A DNA stretch of 64,000 nt. It comes from an uncultured Verrucomicrobiota bacterium (GTDB lineage: Bacteria > Verrucomicrobiota > Verrucomicrobiia > Limisphaerales > UBA9464). Below the pieces are notes generated by a model. It saw only the letters and a program-made list of their open reading frames with translations, had not been told where the DNA came from and made no database searches. The position numbers and the translations under genes were made by a program. Location of the stretch: assembly GCA_903939515.1 (NCBI GenBank), contig CAJAHH010000010.1, positions 124,001-188,000 on the forward strand. Direction: 5' to 3'. Positions 17,747 through 25,015 of this stretch are shown here, one piece after another; the stretch's first letter is position 1, and each line of letters opens with the position of its first letter.

Positions 17747-18337
17747 GTGCGCATTATCGGAGGACTGGCTGCAGGCCGACTATTGAAGGTTCCAGAAGGA
17801 CTCGGAGTCCGCCCCACGCCCGACAAGGTCAAACTGGCGGTTTTCAACAGCCTGGGAGCCTTCTTAGATGGAGCACGGGTCTTGGACTTGTTCGCCGGCA
17901 GCGGAGCCCTTGGTCTAGAATGCCTGAGTCGCGGCGCTCGAGAAATGGTCAGCATCGAGAAGTCTGAGAAACACGCCCGATTCTTCCGCCAAAATCTCGC
18001 CGCCTCAGGCTTACCCGTCACTGCGGTAACTTTGCGCGTCCAGGATGTGTTTTTGGTGTTTCCCCAACTGGCGCAAAGCGGACGCCAATTTGACCTCATC
18101 ATCGCCGACCCTCCCTATGGCGAGAAGAACGTCGGCCGTCGATCGACCTCCCTCGCCCAATTGCTGCTCGATGACATCGTGTTGCCAGGACTTTTGGCAC
18201 CCGGCGGGTTGTTCGTGGCGGGCCACACCAAGCGCGACACCCTGGAGATCCCCGCCACCTGGAAGGAGCGCAAAGACATGCGACACGGCGACACGGTGAT
18301 GCGATTTCTGGAGCGCCCCGATGAGAAACGCGATTGA
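17747..18337 (+). CDS. rsmD: 16S rRNA (guanine(966)-N(2))-methyltransferase
   Basis: A 196-residue SAM-dependent methyltransferase that modifies G966 of 16S rRNA in the small-subunit head. The start is a GTG at 17747: VRIIGGLAAGRLLKVPEG is the conserved RsmD N-terminus. Before it the frame encodes sequence antisense to the glutathione peroxidase. The SAM-binding motif is VLDLFAGSGALGLECLSRGA and the catalytic motif is IIADPPYG (about 119-124). Length matches the family (about 190-200 aa). The 3' end overlaps the next gene by 17 bases, so both are probably cotranscribed. In many genomes rsmD is followed by coaD; here a serine hydrolase takes that place. Confidence 0.95.
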   Translation: MRIIGGLAAGRLLKVPEGLGVRPTPDKVKLAVFNSLGAFLDGARVLDLFAGSGALGLECLSRGAREMVSIEKSEKHARFFRQNLAASGLPVTAVTLRVQDVFLVFPQLAQSGRQFDLIIADPPYGEKNVGRRSTSLAQLLLDDIVLPGLLAPGGLFVAGHTKRDTLEIPATWKERKDMRHGDTVMRFLERPDEKRD

Positions 18338-19295
18338 ACTCCTCATGGCCGCCATCGCTCTCGCCTGCCTGGGGATGACTTCGATGGCCGCCGAACCCGA
18401 TCTGGCCGGCCACACATCGGCCTCGCATTCCCTGGCCTTGCAGCGCTCGGTGGATAACGCCGTTGCCAAGACCTTGGCCCGCACTTGGAACCCGCCGCTT
18501 CAGGCCCAGCAACTCGCCGTCACGGCCGTGGATTTGAGCGAGCCCCAGAAGCCCACCTTCGCCTCGGCCCGAGGAACGGAACCCGTCTACCCGGCGAGCG
18601 TCATCAAGCTGTTCCATCAAGCCGCCGTGCATCGCTGGATGGAGGACCGGAAAATTCAAGATACGGCCGAGGTGCGACGGGCCCTCCGCGACATGATCGT
18701 GGAGTCGTACAACGAGCCCACCCACTACCTCATCGATCTCCTCACCGGCACCACCAGCGGACCAGAACTGCCCGAAGCGGACCTGAAGACCTGGTGGGAA
18801 CGGCGTAACGCGGTGAATCGCTGGTTCCATTCCATGGGTTATCCGAGCGCGATCAACGCCAGCAAGAAGCCCTGGTGCGAAGGCCCGTATGGGCGGGAAA
18901 GTCAGGCCATCGCCGCCTATGAACCCCGGCGCAATTTCCTGACCACCGAAGCCACGGCGCGCCTGATGCTTGAGATGGCGTTGGGGCAGTGCGTCAACCC
19001 CGACCGATCGCGCCAGATGCTAGAGCTCATGGCCCGGGATTTCACCGCACCGGCCACCGACCCCGAAGACCAAGCCCACGGGTACACCGGACTCGCACTA
19101 AAGCCCGGAACGAAGCTGTGGTCCAAGTGTGGTCTGACTAGTCAGACCCGCCACGATGCCGCCCTGGTGGAACTCCCCTCCGGCAAACGCATCATCCTGG
19201 TCATTTTCACCACCGACCACGCCACCGAACGGGACATCATCCCCACCGTGGCCCGGGAAATTCTCACCTCGATCGGCTCTCCGCCCCAACCTTGA
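18321..19295 (+). CDS. Exported class A beta-lactamase-fold serine hydrolase
   Basis: A 324-residue protein with a signal peptide (MRNAIELLMAAIALACLGMTSMAA). The active-site SxxK is PASVIKLF. A downstream SYN (ESYNEPTHYL) corresponds to the SDN motif. SKCG in KLWSKCGLTSQ corresponds to the KTG triad, with Cys in place of the usual Thr/Ser. This fits the beta-lactamase-2 (class A-like) fold, but the altered motifs and a long insert (about 150-200) suggest a peptidase or esterase acting on cell wall or unknown substrates rather than an antibiotic-resistance enzyme. It overlaps rsmD by 17 bases. No catalytic general-base Glu could be placed with confidence. Confidence 0.8.
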   Translation: MRNAIELLMAAIALACLGMTSMAAEPDLAGHTSASHSLALQRSVDNAVAKTLARTWNPPLQAQQLAVTAVDLSEPQKPTFASARGTEPVYPASVIKLFHQAAVHRWMEDRKIQDTAEVRRALRDMIVESYNEPTHYLIDLLTGTTSGPELPEADLKTWWERRNAVNRWFHSMGYPSAINASKKPWCEGPYGRESQAIAAYEPRRNFLTTEATARLMLEMALGQCVNPDRSRQMLELMARDFTAPATDPEDQAHGYTGLALKPGTKLWSKCGLTSQTRHDAALVELPSGKRIILVIFTTDHATERDIIPTVAREILTSIGSPPQP

Positions 19296-19367
19296 TCCTC
19301 CGGTTCTCAGTTTCGGATCCCATCGCCCGCCGTCGGAACACGTTTGAACCGACCGCCCTCAAGGCCG

Positions 19368-19505
19368 CCCGGTGAGGGCACTGAGCCTACAGCGCACCAC
19401 CAACCCGCAACGTCACCCTGAAGGCCAGAGTCCCCCGCCCTTACCCACCTTCGCGGCGCTTCCGGTCCGCCAGGATCGAGTCCTCTCGGCCCGTTTTTTG
19501 CCCAA
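19368..19505. repeat. Dispersed repeats A (copy 2) and B (copy 1)
   Basis: In the 477-base gap after the serine hydrolase, 19368-19445 is a second copy of repeat A (compare 1911-1980). It runs directly into repeat B (about 19449-19505: cttcgcggcg, then gatcgagtcctctcgg and cccgttttttgcccaa). Repeat B recurs at 20011-20080 and, partly, at 21342-21396. All copies are in the same orientation and are non-coding. The remaining 19506-19585 shows nothing I recognise. Origin and mobility are unknown. Confidence 0.7.
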
Positions 19506-19585
19506 TTCCTCGGCAACCAAGATTCGGCCCACTGCTCATCCGCCGACCCCAGCGACAGACGCAAGCCTCCTTGGACAGTTCGCTG

Positions 19586-19674
19586 CGGCATTCCCCTCGC
19601 GGGTGGGGAGAACGAAGCCCGTGGCGATGATGACTCGGGCGTGATCGGACCATCCCCACGTGGGTGGGGAGAAC
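19586..19674 (-). CRISPR. Two-repeat CRISPR relic, type I-E-like
   Basis: Two 28-base repeats (19586-19613 and 19647-19674) share 22 of 28 positions and the last 13 bases gggtggggagaac exactly. They enclose a 33-base spacer (19614-19646), giving a 61-base period, the standard type I-E spacing. Read on the minus strand the repeat begins gttctccccac and the intact copy ends gtggggatggtcc, like I-E consensus repeats with a 7-bp tccccac/gtgggga stem. On that strand the downstream copy is degenerate at its 3' end, as expected for the trailer-end repeat. There is no third repeat 61 bases either side, no AT-rich leader and no cas gene in the window. It is likely a remnant of a lost array. Confidence 0.6.
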
Positions 19675-19772
19675 TCGATGAGGACCGTTCAGGTCCTCAG
19701 GAGAATTGATGGTGAGCTCCCGCGAGGGTCCATTGCGGTTGCCTCGATTTCTCGGACGGTGAGGAAGGGAGA

Positions 19773-19979
19773 TTGATTACCTTGAAGCCCATCAAAGAAT
19801 CCCCTCCAAAAACCCGCCGCAAGTTCGACACCACCTTCAAGCGCGAGGCTGTCGGCAACTGGCTTTGCAGTGGCAAATCCGCTGCCGTCGTCGCCAAGGA
19901 ACTCGGTCTCACAGAAGGACTGCTCTTCGCCTGGCGCAAGCTCCTGCCCCCCCCCCGACGACGCTGGGGGGAGAAATAA
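19773..19979 (+). pseudogene. IS3-type transposase OrfA fragment
   Basis: The 68-residue frame contains RRKFDTTFKREAV, KSAAVVAKELGLTEGLLFAWRK, the helix-turn-helix signature of IS3-family OrfA proteins (about residues 15-58), starting at a TTG after gaggaaggga. The usual leucine-zipper tail and the catalytic OrfB (DDE domain) are missing. A run of ten C residues follows the HTH, and the frame ends after PPPRRRWGEK. The C run could be a frameshift relic. No terminal inverted repeats were found. It sits between the CRISPR relic and repeat B, so it probably is a decayed insertion sequence. It could also be a small standalone HTH protein. Confidence 0.65.
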
Positions 19980-20010
19980 TTGTCGTTGAACATGGCGTGA
20001 GAACCGCCAC

Positions 20011-20159
20011 CTTCGCGGCCCCGCCGGGTCGCCCACCTCCCGGTGGAGATCGAGTCCTCTCGGCCCGTTTTTTGCCCAACTCAGATGAAGGGGGAATGGA
20101 CGGTAAGACACCATCCCTACCAGATGCACGGGGATGAACGGTGAGACACCGCCCCTACC
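20011..20159. repeat. Repeat B (copy 2) and repeat C pair upstream of Rpn gene
   Basis: 20011-20080 repeats block B (cttcgcggc, cccacctcccggtggag, gagtcctctcggcccgtttt). 20091-20159 holds two copies of block C (gaatggacggtaagacaccatccctacc and gatgaacggtgagacaccgcccctacc type), spaced about 40 bases apart. The same blocks lie downstream of the Rpn gene in the order C-C-B. The ORF track start of the Rpn gene at 20134 falls inside block C, which is why I use the later ATG. Confidence 0.75.
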
Positions 20160-20211
20160 GACTGTCGCTTTGTTGAAAGGTTCAGTCGGGGCCGAGCGAA
20201 TAACTGGGGAC

Positions 20212-21237
20212 ATGGCCAAGCCGCTCAATCACGACAGCCCTTGGAAAGACACCATCGAACAGTTCACCCGGTCTTTCCTTGAAGTCACCTTTCCCGAGGT
20301 CGCCGCCGGCATCGATTGGTCAGTCCAGCCCGAATCACTCGAGCAAGAACTCCGCGAGATTACCCCGGCCTCCGAGGTCGGGGCCAAGCGGGTCGACAAA
20401 CTTCTCAAAGTCCGCCTCCTCGATGGCACCGACCAGTGGCTCTACATTCACATCGAGGTCCAGATGCACTACGACCCCGGTCTGCCCAAGCGCCTTTTCA
20501 TCTACCACTACCGCATCTTCGACAAATACGGCGTCAGCCCGCTCACCCTTGCCATCCTCGGAGACACTAGCCGGAAATGGCGCCCCACATCCTACCACTA
20601 CCAATCCCTCGGCTGCGGCATCACCTTCCTCTTCCTCATCTGCAAGACCATCGACTTCAGGGGCAAGCTCGACGACCCGCGCTACCGGCACCAACAAACA
20701 CTCTTCGTTATTGCCGCCCATCTCGGTACCCAAGAACACCGGCGGAACCCACAGAACCTCTTCGCCTGCCTCCTCGAACTCACCGTCAAACTTGGCAACG
20801 AGGGATACTCCCCATCGGAAATCCAACAATTGCACCGCCTGATCGACTGGTTGATGCCGCTGCCCGGCGCGCTTAAGCTCCAGTTCAGAAACCAACTCCA
20901 GCAACGCCTAACCGACAAAACCATGCCCCACATCACCCTCTTCGAAGAACTCGCCCTTAAAGAAGGCCTTGAGAAAGGCATCCAGAAAGGCATCCAGAAA
21001 GGCATCCAGAAAGGCATCCAGAAAGGTCTCTTGGAAGGCCGCCAGGAAGGCCTTGAAAAAGGCATCGTCCAAACCGCCCGCGAGGCGATTCTTGATGTTC
21101 TCGACTCTCGGTTCGGCGAAGTGTCTGACGCCGTCCGCGAGCGCATTAACACCCTCGACGATGATCGCACCCTCAGGGATCTGCTGCGCCGCGCTGCCCG
21201 AGTACCCAGCCTCACCGAATTTTCAGTCGGTCTGTGA
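20212..21237 (+). CDS. Rpn-family PD-(D/E)XK nuclease (transposase_31-like)
   Basis: A 341-residue protein of the recombination-promoting nuclease / PD-(D/E)XK transposase-like family. The nuclease core (about 25-130) has VDKLLKV, then WLYIHIEVQMHYD, giving the D...ExQ catalytic pattern, with RLFIYHYRIFDKYG after it. The C-terminal half carries the family's typical Lys/Glu/Gly tandem repeats (GIQKGIQKGIQKG) and a helical tail. Rpn proteins promote RecA-independent recombination and often multiply within genomes; that role is inferred. The ATG at 20212 follows ggggac and begins MAKPLNHDSPWK, whereas the longer ORF is translated from an intergenic repeat. Similar repeats flank both ends. Confidence 0.85.
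   Translation: MAKPLNHDSPWKDTIEQFTRSFLEVTFPEVAAGIDWSVQPESLEQELREITPASEVGAKRVDKLLKVRLLDGTDQWLYIHIEVQMHYDPGLPKRLFIYHYRIFDKYGVSPLTLAILGDTSRKWRPTSYHYQSLGCGITFLFLICKTIDFRGKLDDPRYRHQQTLFVIAAHLGTQEHRRNPQNLFACLLELTVKLGNEGYSPSEIQQLHRLIDWLMPLPGALKLQFRNQLQQRLTDKTMPHITLFEELALKEGLEKGIQKGIQKGIQKGIQKGLLEGRQEGLEKGIVQTAREAILDVLDSRFGEVSDAVRERINTLDDDRTLRDLLRRAARVPSLTEFSVGL
20977..21024 (+). repeat. Four tandem 12-bp units (GIQK repeat)
   Basis: ggcatccagaaa is repeated four times without a mismatch inside the Rpn-family gene, encoding GIQKGIQKGIQKGIQK. Perfect in-frame units are prone to slippage, so copy number may vary among strains without breaking the frame. Confidence 0.95.
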
Positions 21238-21257
21238 ATCCACCCCTCGGCAAGCCC

Positions 21258-21432
21258 GGGGAATGGACGGTGAGACACCGCCCCTACCGGTTACAGGGGA
21301 ATGGATGGTGGGTTACCATCGCGAGCGATGGCCCTTACCCGCCTTCGCGGCGCGTCCGGGCCGCCCACCTCCCGGTGGAGATCGAGTCCTCTCGGTCCGC
21401 ACGTGGCCACCGGCGCTTTCGGAGAAATCGCC
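21258..21432. repeat. Repeats C, B (copy 3) and D downstream of Rpn gene
   Basis: 21258-21316 carries block C (gaatggacggtgagacaccg, then a diverged copy). About 21342-21396 carries block B (cttcgcggcg, cccacctcccggtggagatc, gagtcctctcgg). 21412-21432 is block D (ggcgctttcggagaaatcgcc), which recurs exactly at 24588-24608. All are in direct orientation with the copies upstream. Together with 20011-20159 they bracket the Rpn gene. Confidence 0.75.
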
Positions 21433-21464
21433 ACGCCCTACCGCCCTCAGAGAGGGCTCGGATC

Positions 21465-22826
21465 TTAGCTCAACTGATCGAGGCGGCCGGTGCTGTCGCC
21501 GAGGCGCTCCGTTGGCGCGCCCATCCGGTCGAGCATCGACAAGAACAAGTTAGCCATCGGGGTGTTCTTGGCATACCGGACATGGCGTCCCGGTTTGATG
21601 GTGCCACCGCCCCGTCCTGCAAGCAGGACCGGCAAGTCGTGGTGGGCGTGGGACATGCCGTCTTCAATGGCGCTGCCGTACACGATCATCGAATTATCCA
21701 GCAGGCTGCTGCCATCAGACTCCCGCGTGTCCTGAAGCTGTTTCAGCCAAGCGGCGAATAACTGCATGTGGAAGACGTTGATCTTGGCGATCTTCTCCTT
21801 CTTGTCCTCCTTGCTCTCGTGATGAGACAGGTCGTGATGCCCCTCCTTGACCCCGATGACCGGATACGGGCGATTGCTGCCATCATGAGCCATCACGAAG
21901 GAGCCGATCCGAGTGCTGTCGGTGCGGAACGCCAACGTCATGATGTCGAACATCAACTTTACGTGATCTTCGTACTTGGCCGGAACTCCTTCCGGGCGGG
22001 TGTGGTCGGGCAACTCGACGCCCACCTTATCGGCCATGGCGATGCGGCGTTCCACATCGCGCACCGCGCTCATGTACTCGTCGAGTTTGTGCTGATCGTT
22101 GCGACCCAGTTGGCCGTGCAGACGCTGGGCGTCCTCTAATACGAAATCGAGAACACTGGAACGCCGCGCCTGGCGCCGAGCACGCACCTCGGCCGATTCA
22201 CCTGAGTCTCCCTGAGTAAACAATCGGTCGAAGGCCAGCTTCGGATCCACTTCTGGCGGCATGGGCGTGGAGCCCGAGCGCCAGGATACATTGAAGGAGT
22301 AGGCGCAGCTGTAACCCGAATCACACTGGCCGGAAAGTTGCCCTCGGTCGGTGCCCAGTTCGAGGCTGGGGAACCGGGTGTGGTTGCCCACCTTCTGGGC
22401 GGCCAATTGGTCCACAGACACGCCCACCCGGATGTCCGCGCCCTGCGTCTTGCGCGCCTGGCAGGCCGTCAAGAATGTCGCCGAAGCCCGGGCATGATCG
22501 CCGGCACCGTCGCCATTGGGGCGAGCCTTGTCGTGTGCCAACCCGCTCAGCACGGTGAGCTGGTCACGCACCGGAGCCAGTGGCTGCAAAATACGAGGCA
22601 ACTCGAAGGACGAACCGGTCTGCTCGGGCGTCCAGTGCTTCATGAGAGCCCCGTTCGGGATGTACACGAAGGCCATCCTCAAGGGGGGCTTGCCCGCCGA
22701 AGCCGCAGCACCGGCTGCAGCCCCCAATGCGCGAACAGCCGGAGCCGAAGCTAGAAACGGTAACGCGACCGCGGTACCCAATCCTCGGAGAAAGGTTCGT
22801 CTCGGCTGATGTTCGAAAAGGCTCAT
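21465..22826 (-). CDS. DUF1552 exported protein (HxxSHH)
   Basis: A 453-residue protein of the DUF1552 family common in Planctomycetes and Verrucomicrobia. The ATG at 22826 begins MSLFEHQPRRTFLRGLGTAVALPFL, a twin-arginine signal. The longer ORF start adds unrelated sequence. The mature part contains MAFVYIPNGALMKHW, HARASATFLTACQ and the family's HxxSHH motif in GHHDLSHHESK. The fold is related to alkaline phosphatase/DUF1501-type sulfatase relatives, but activity is unknown. Family members usually follow a large DUF1592/DUF1588/DUF1587 cytochrome-type gene; here no such partner is adjacent and the upstream neighbour is a divergent subtilase. Confidence 0.9.
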   Translation of the reverse strand: MSLFEHQPRRTFLRGLGTAVALPFLASAPAVRALGAAAGAAASAGKPPLRMAFVYIPNGALMKHWTPEQTGSSFELPRILQPLAPVRDQLTVLSGLAHDKARPNGDGAGDHARASATFLTACQARKTQGADIRVGVSVDQLAAQKVGNHTRFPSLELGTDRGQLSGQCDSGYSCAYSFNVSWRSGSTPMPPEVDPKLAFDRLFTQGDSGESAEVRARRQARRSSVLDFVLEDAQRLHGQLGRNDQHKLDEYMSAVRDVERRIAMADKVGVELPDHTRPEGVPAKYEDHVKLMFDIMTLAFRTDSTRIGSFVMAHDGSNRPYPVIGVKEGHHDLSHHESKEDKKEKIAKINVFHMQLFAAWLKQLQDTRESDGSSLLDNSMIVYGSAIEDGMSHAHHDLPVLLAGRGGGTIKPGRHVRYAKNTPMANLFLSMLDRMGAPTERLGDSTGRLDQLS

Positions 22827-22985
22827 AACGATGGGGCTTTGGACGGCTGAACTTGATACCGAATTTAACCCTGTTTGAGTTGAACTCAAGGTTTCCGAGC
22901 AGACGAAGTCGGAGTTTTCAAGTTTCCCTGAATTATCACGGCCCAAACTTTGGCGTCCGGCCCGGAATTCGTTAGACTGCACCCC

Positions 22986-24452
22986 ATGCGGAGCCGCTTG
23001 TTGCTACTAACCTGCCTGTGGGTGGGTTCGGCATTCCTCGGCCACACCGATCCGGCCACGCCCCCGGCGAATCCTCTTCCGGCTCCCCCGTCCAACACCT
23101 CGTCCAATACCGCCGCGTCCAATACCGCCCCAATTTCTTCGGCCGCCTCAGCGGTCCGGAAAGGGCTTCAGTGGAACGCCGCAACCGATCGCTACGCGGC
23201 ATCGATCCCCGGATGGCCTATCCAACGGGTTTTGGCACGTTTGAGCGGTCAAACCGGCTGGCGGGTTTGGATCGAAGATGGGATCGAAACCCAAATTCGG
23301 GCCCAGTTCCGAAACTTGCCCGCCCGAGAGGCGTTGCCGCGGATCCTCGGTGGATTGAATTATTCACTCACCACCTCCAGCAACGGTCGCCGGGAACTCA
23401 AGGTGTTCGCCACGCAAGCTCGGTCCAGCACCCTTGAAATCGTGGCCGATGAGGGCGATGGGATGATCGCCAACGAATTGATCGTCCGTTCCAAATCCGG
23501 TTCCCCCATCGATCTAAAATTCTTGGCTGGTCTGAATGGAGCCAGCCTGGTGGGAACCAACGGAGTGGCCGGGGCCTATCAAATCCGCTTTGATTCGGAG
23601 AAACTGGCCGAGGACGCCAAGCAGACGCTGGCCAATGAGTCCGAAGACCTCGCGGTCGAGAACAACCAACGGCTCGACTCCCCGGATGCGCCTGTCGCGG
23701 TCTCCGGAATAACCGCCCCGCCCTTGCGATTGACGGCCACGGTGCGACCCGATGGGAACCGGCGGGTGATCGCGCTTATCGACTCGGCACCGCAACCGCT
23801 GGCTCCGGCTTTCCAGTCCTTCCTGCTGCCCACCGTCGATCTCGTGCCGGGAGCCCCGGCCTCGGGTGGCCCTTCGCACGGCACTTCCATGGCGGAGGCG
23901 ATGGTTCGTGGCCTGAGCGCCGGATCGACTGAAACCAGCACCAGCACCCGCATCCAGCCGTACAATGTTTACGGTGCCAGCGAGTCGGCCTCGACGTGGG
24001 ACGTAGCCCGCGGAATCACACAAGCCGCCCAAGACGGTTCCACCATCATCAACCTGTCACTTGGCAGTGCCCAAGACAGCCCCTACCTCCGGGACGTCAT
24101 CCAGCAAGTCACTGGTCAGGGAGCGTTGGTCATTGCCGCAGCGGGCAACAATGGCACCGCCGATCCCTTCTACCCGGCCGCCTATGATGCAACGCTGGCG
24201 GTGACCGCCACGGGACGCTCCGGACAGCTGACGCCCTACGCCAACCGGGGCGGCTTCGTCGATCTGGGAGTACCCGGTTCGACCGTAGTTCAGATGGATG
24301 GGCAGTCGTGGGTGGTTCAGGGCACGTCGGTCTCGGCCGCCTACGCCTCAGGCATGGCTGGAGCCTTGGCTCAAAACCCACAGACGTCGCTGGCTCCGGT
24401 CCGCTCCAAGCTCATCGAAACCTTCCCCATCCAGCGGGCCAAGGGCCCCTGA
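22986..24452 (+). CDS. Exported STN-domain subtilisin-like serine protease (S8)
   Basis: A 488-residue protein. The ATG at 22986 starts the signal peptide MRSRLLLLTCLWVGSAFLGHT. After a Pro/Thr/Ser/Asn-rich linker, residues about 65-145 (WPIQRVLARLSGQTGWRVW, NLPAREALPRILGGLNYSL) resemble an STN domain, the small domain of secretins and TonB receptors. The C-terminal S8 peptidase has all catalytic residues: Asp266 (VIALIDSA), His298 (SHGTSMAEA), oxyanion Asn388 (AAAGNNG) and Ser448 (GTSVSAAYASGMAG). The His motif comes unusually soon after the Asp, so the domain is compact. It diverges from the DUF1552 gene with a 159-base spacer. The substrate is unknown. Confidence 0.88.
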   Translation: MRSRLLLLTCLWVGSAFLGHTDPATPPANPLPAPPSNTSSNTAASNTAPISSAASAVRKGLQWNAATDRYAASIPGWPIQRVLARLSGQTGWRVWIEDGIETQIRAQFRNLPAREALPRILGGLNYSLTTSSNGRRELKVFATQARSSTLEIVADEGDGMIANELIVRSKSGSPIDLKFLAGLNGASLVGTNGVAGAYQIRFDSEKLAEDAKQTLANESEDLAVENNQRLDSPDAPVAVSGITAPPLRLTATVRPDGNRRVIALIDSAPQPLAPAFQSFLLPTVDLVPGAPASGGPSHGTSMAEAMVRGLSAGSTETSTSTRIQPYNVYGASESASTWDVARGITQAAQDGSTIINLSLGSAQDSPYLRDVIQQVTGQGALVIAAAGNNGTADPFYPAAYDATLAVTATGRSGQLTPYANRGGFVDLGVPGSTVVQMDGQSWVVQGTSVSAAYASGMAGALAQNPQTSLAPVRSKLIETFPIQRAKGP

Positions 24453-25015
24453 AATGGAATCCTTGTCCCTCCGGGTGCGGTCACTCGCAGTTGGTTTTAG
24501 CCCCCCCGAGAGGACGCCCGAGGACCTCCTGGATAGGGGCTGATCTTCGAGCGGTCCAGCTCTGCGGCGGTCCATGTCTGCGGACGTGGCGCTTTCGGAG
24601 AAATCGCCCTGCCTCGGAGGTGCTCAGGCAAGGTGGGGTCTCAGCAACAATCCGGAATCTATGGGACGTTGCCGGTTTGAAATCCGCGGTTTTGCCGGAT
24701 TCTCGGATCTGTTTTGTTTCAGGATGAGCACCCGCGTTTCTTCCTTCTTCCAAATGGGGCCGAGTGCATCCGGGGCCCACTAGACTTGATAAGAATTTCC
24801 TCGGGCAACCGACAAGCTGAGGCCAGATCGATGATACGTTGAGTTTCTGGGATCAGCGGTTTTCAGACCGGCAGGTTTCATCGGTTTTCACACCGTCACT
24901 GACAATCCCCCTCTGATCAGATAAGTCGGGGTACAAACCTTACCCTCGGGGTCTTAAGCCCCGCTTGGCCAGCCACGAGGTTTGTCACCTCATCCCTGCC
25001 CGTCACAACCCGCAC
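24453..25015. other. Convergent intergenic region with repeat D
   Basis: A 563-base gap between the ends of the subtilase gene and the Ig-like gene. It contains block D at 24588-24608 (identical over 21 bases to 21412-21432) and the near-repeat ggttttcagaccgg/ggttttcacaccg around 24860-24900. A short hairpin cgggg-tcttaag-ccccg lies at 24947-24963 without a U-tract. No credible ORF, tRNA or structured RNA was seen. Confidence 0.5.

Noticed and set aside
19296-19367. C-terminal continuation of the serine hydrolase into the repeat region
   Set aside because: The gene ends at a stop at 19295 and the following sequence has no shared frame or homology.
19675-19740. Possible third CRISPR repeat downstream of 19674
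   Set aside because: At the expected 61-base spacing the sequence (around 19708-19735) does not match the repeat beyond scattered bases.
24947-24963. cgggg...ccccg hairpin as a terminator
   Set aside because: The stem is only 5 bp and has no U-tract on either strand.
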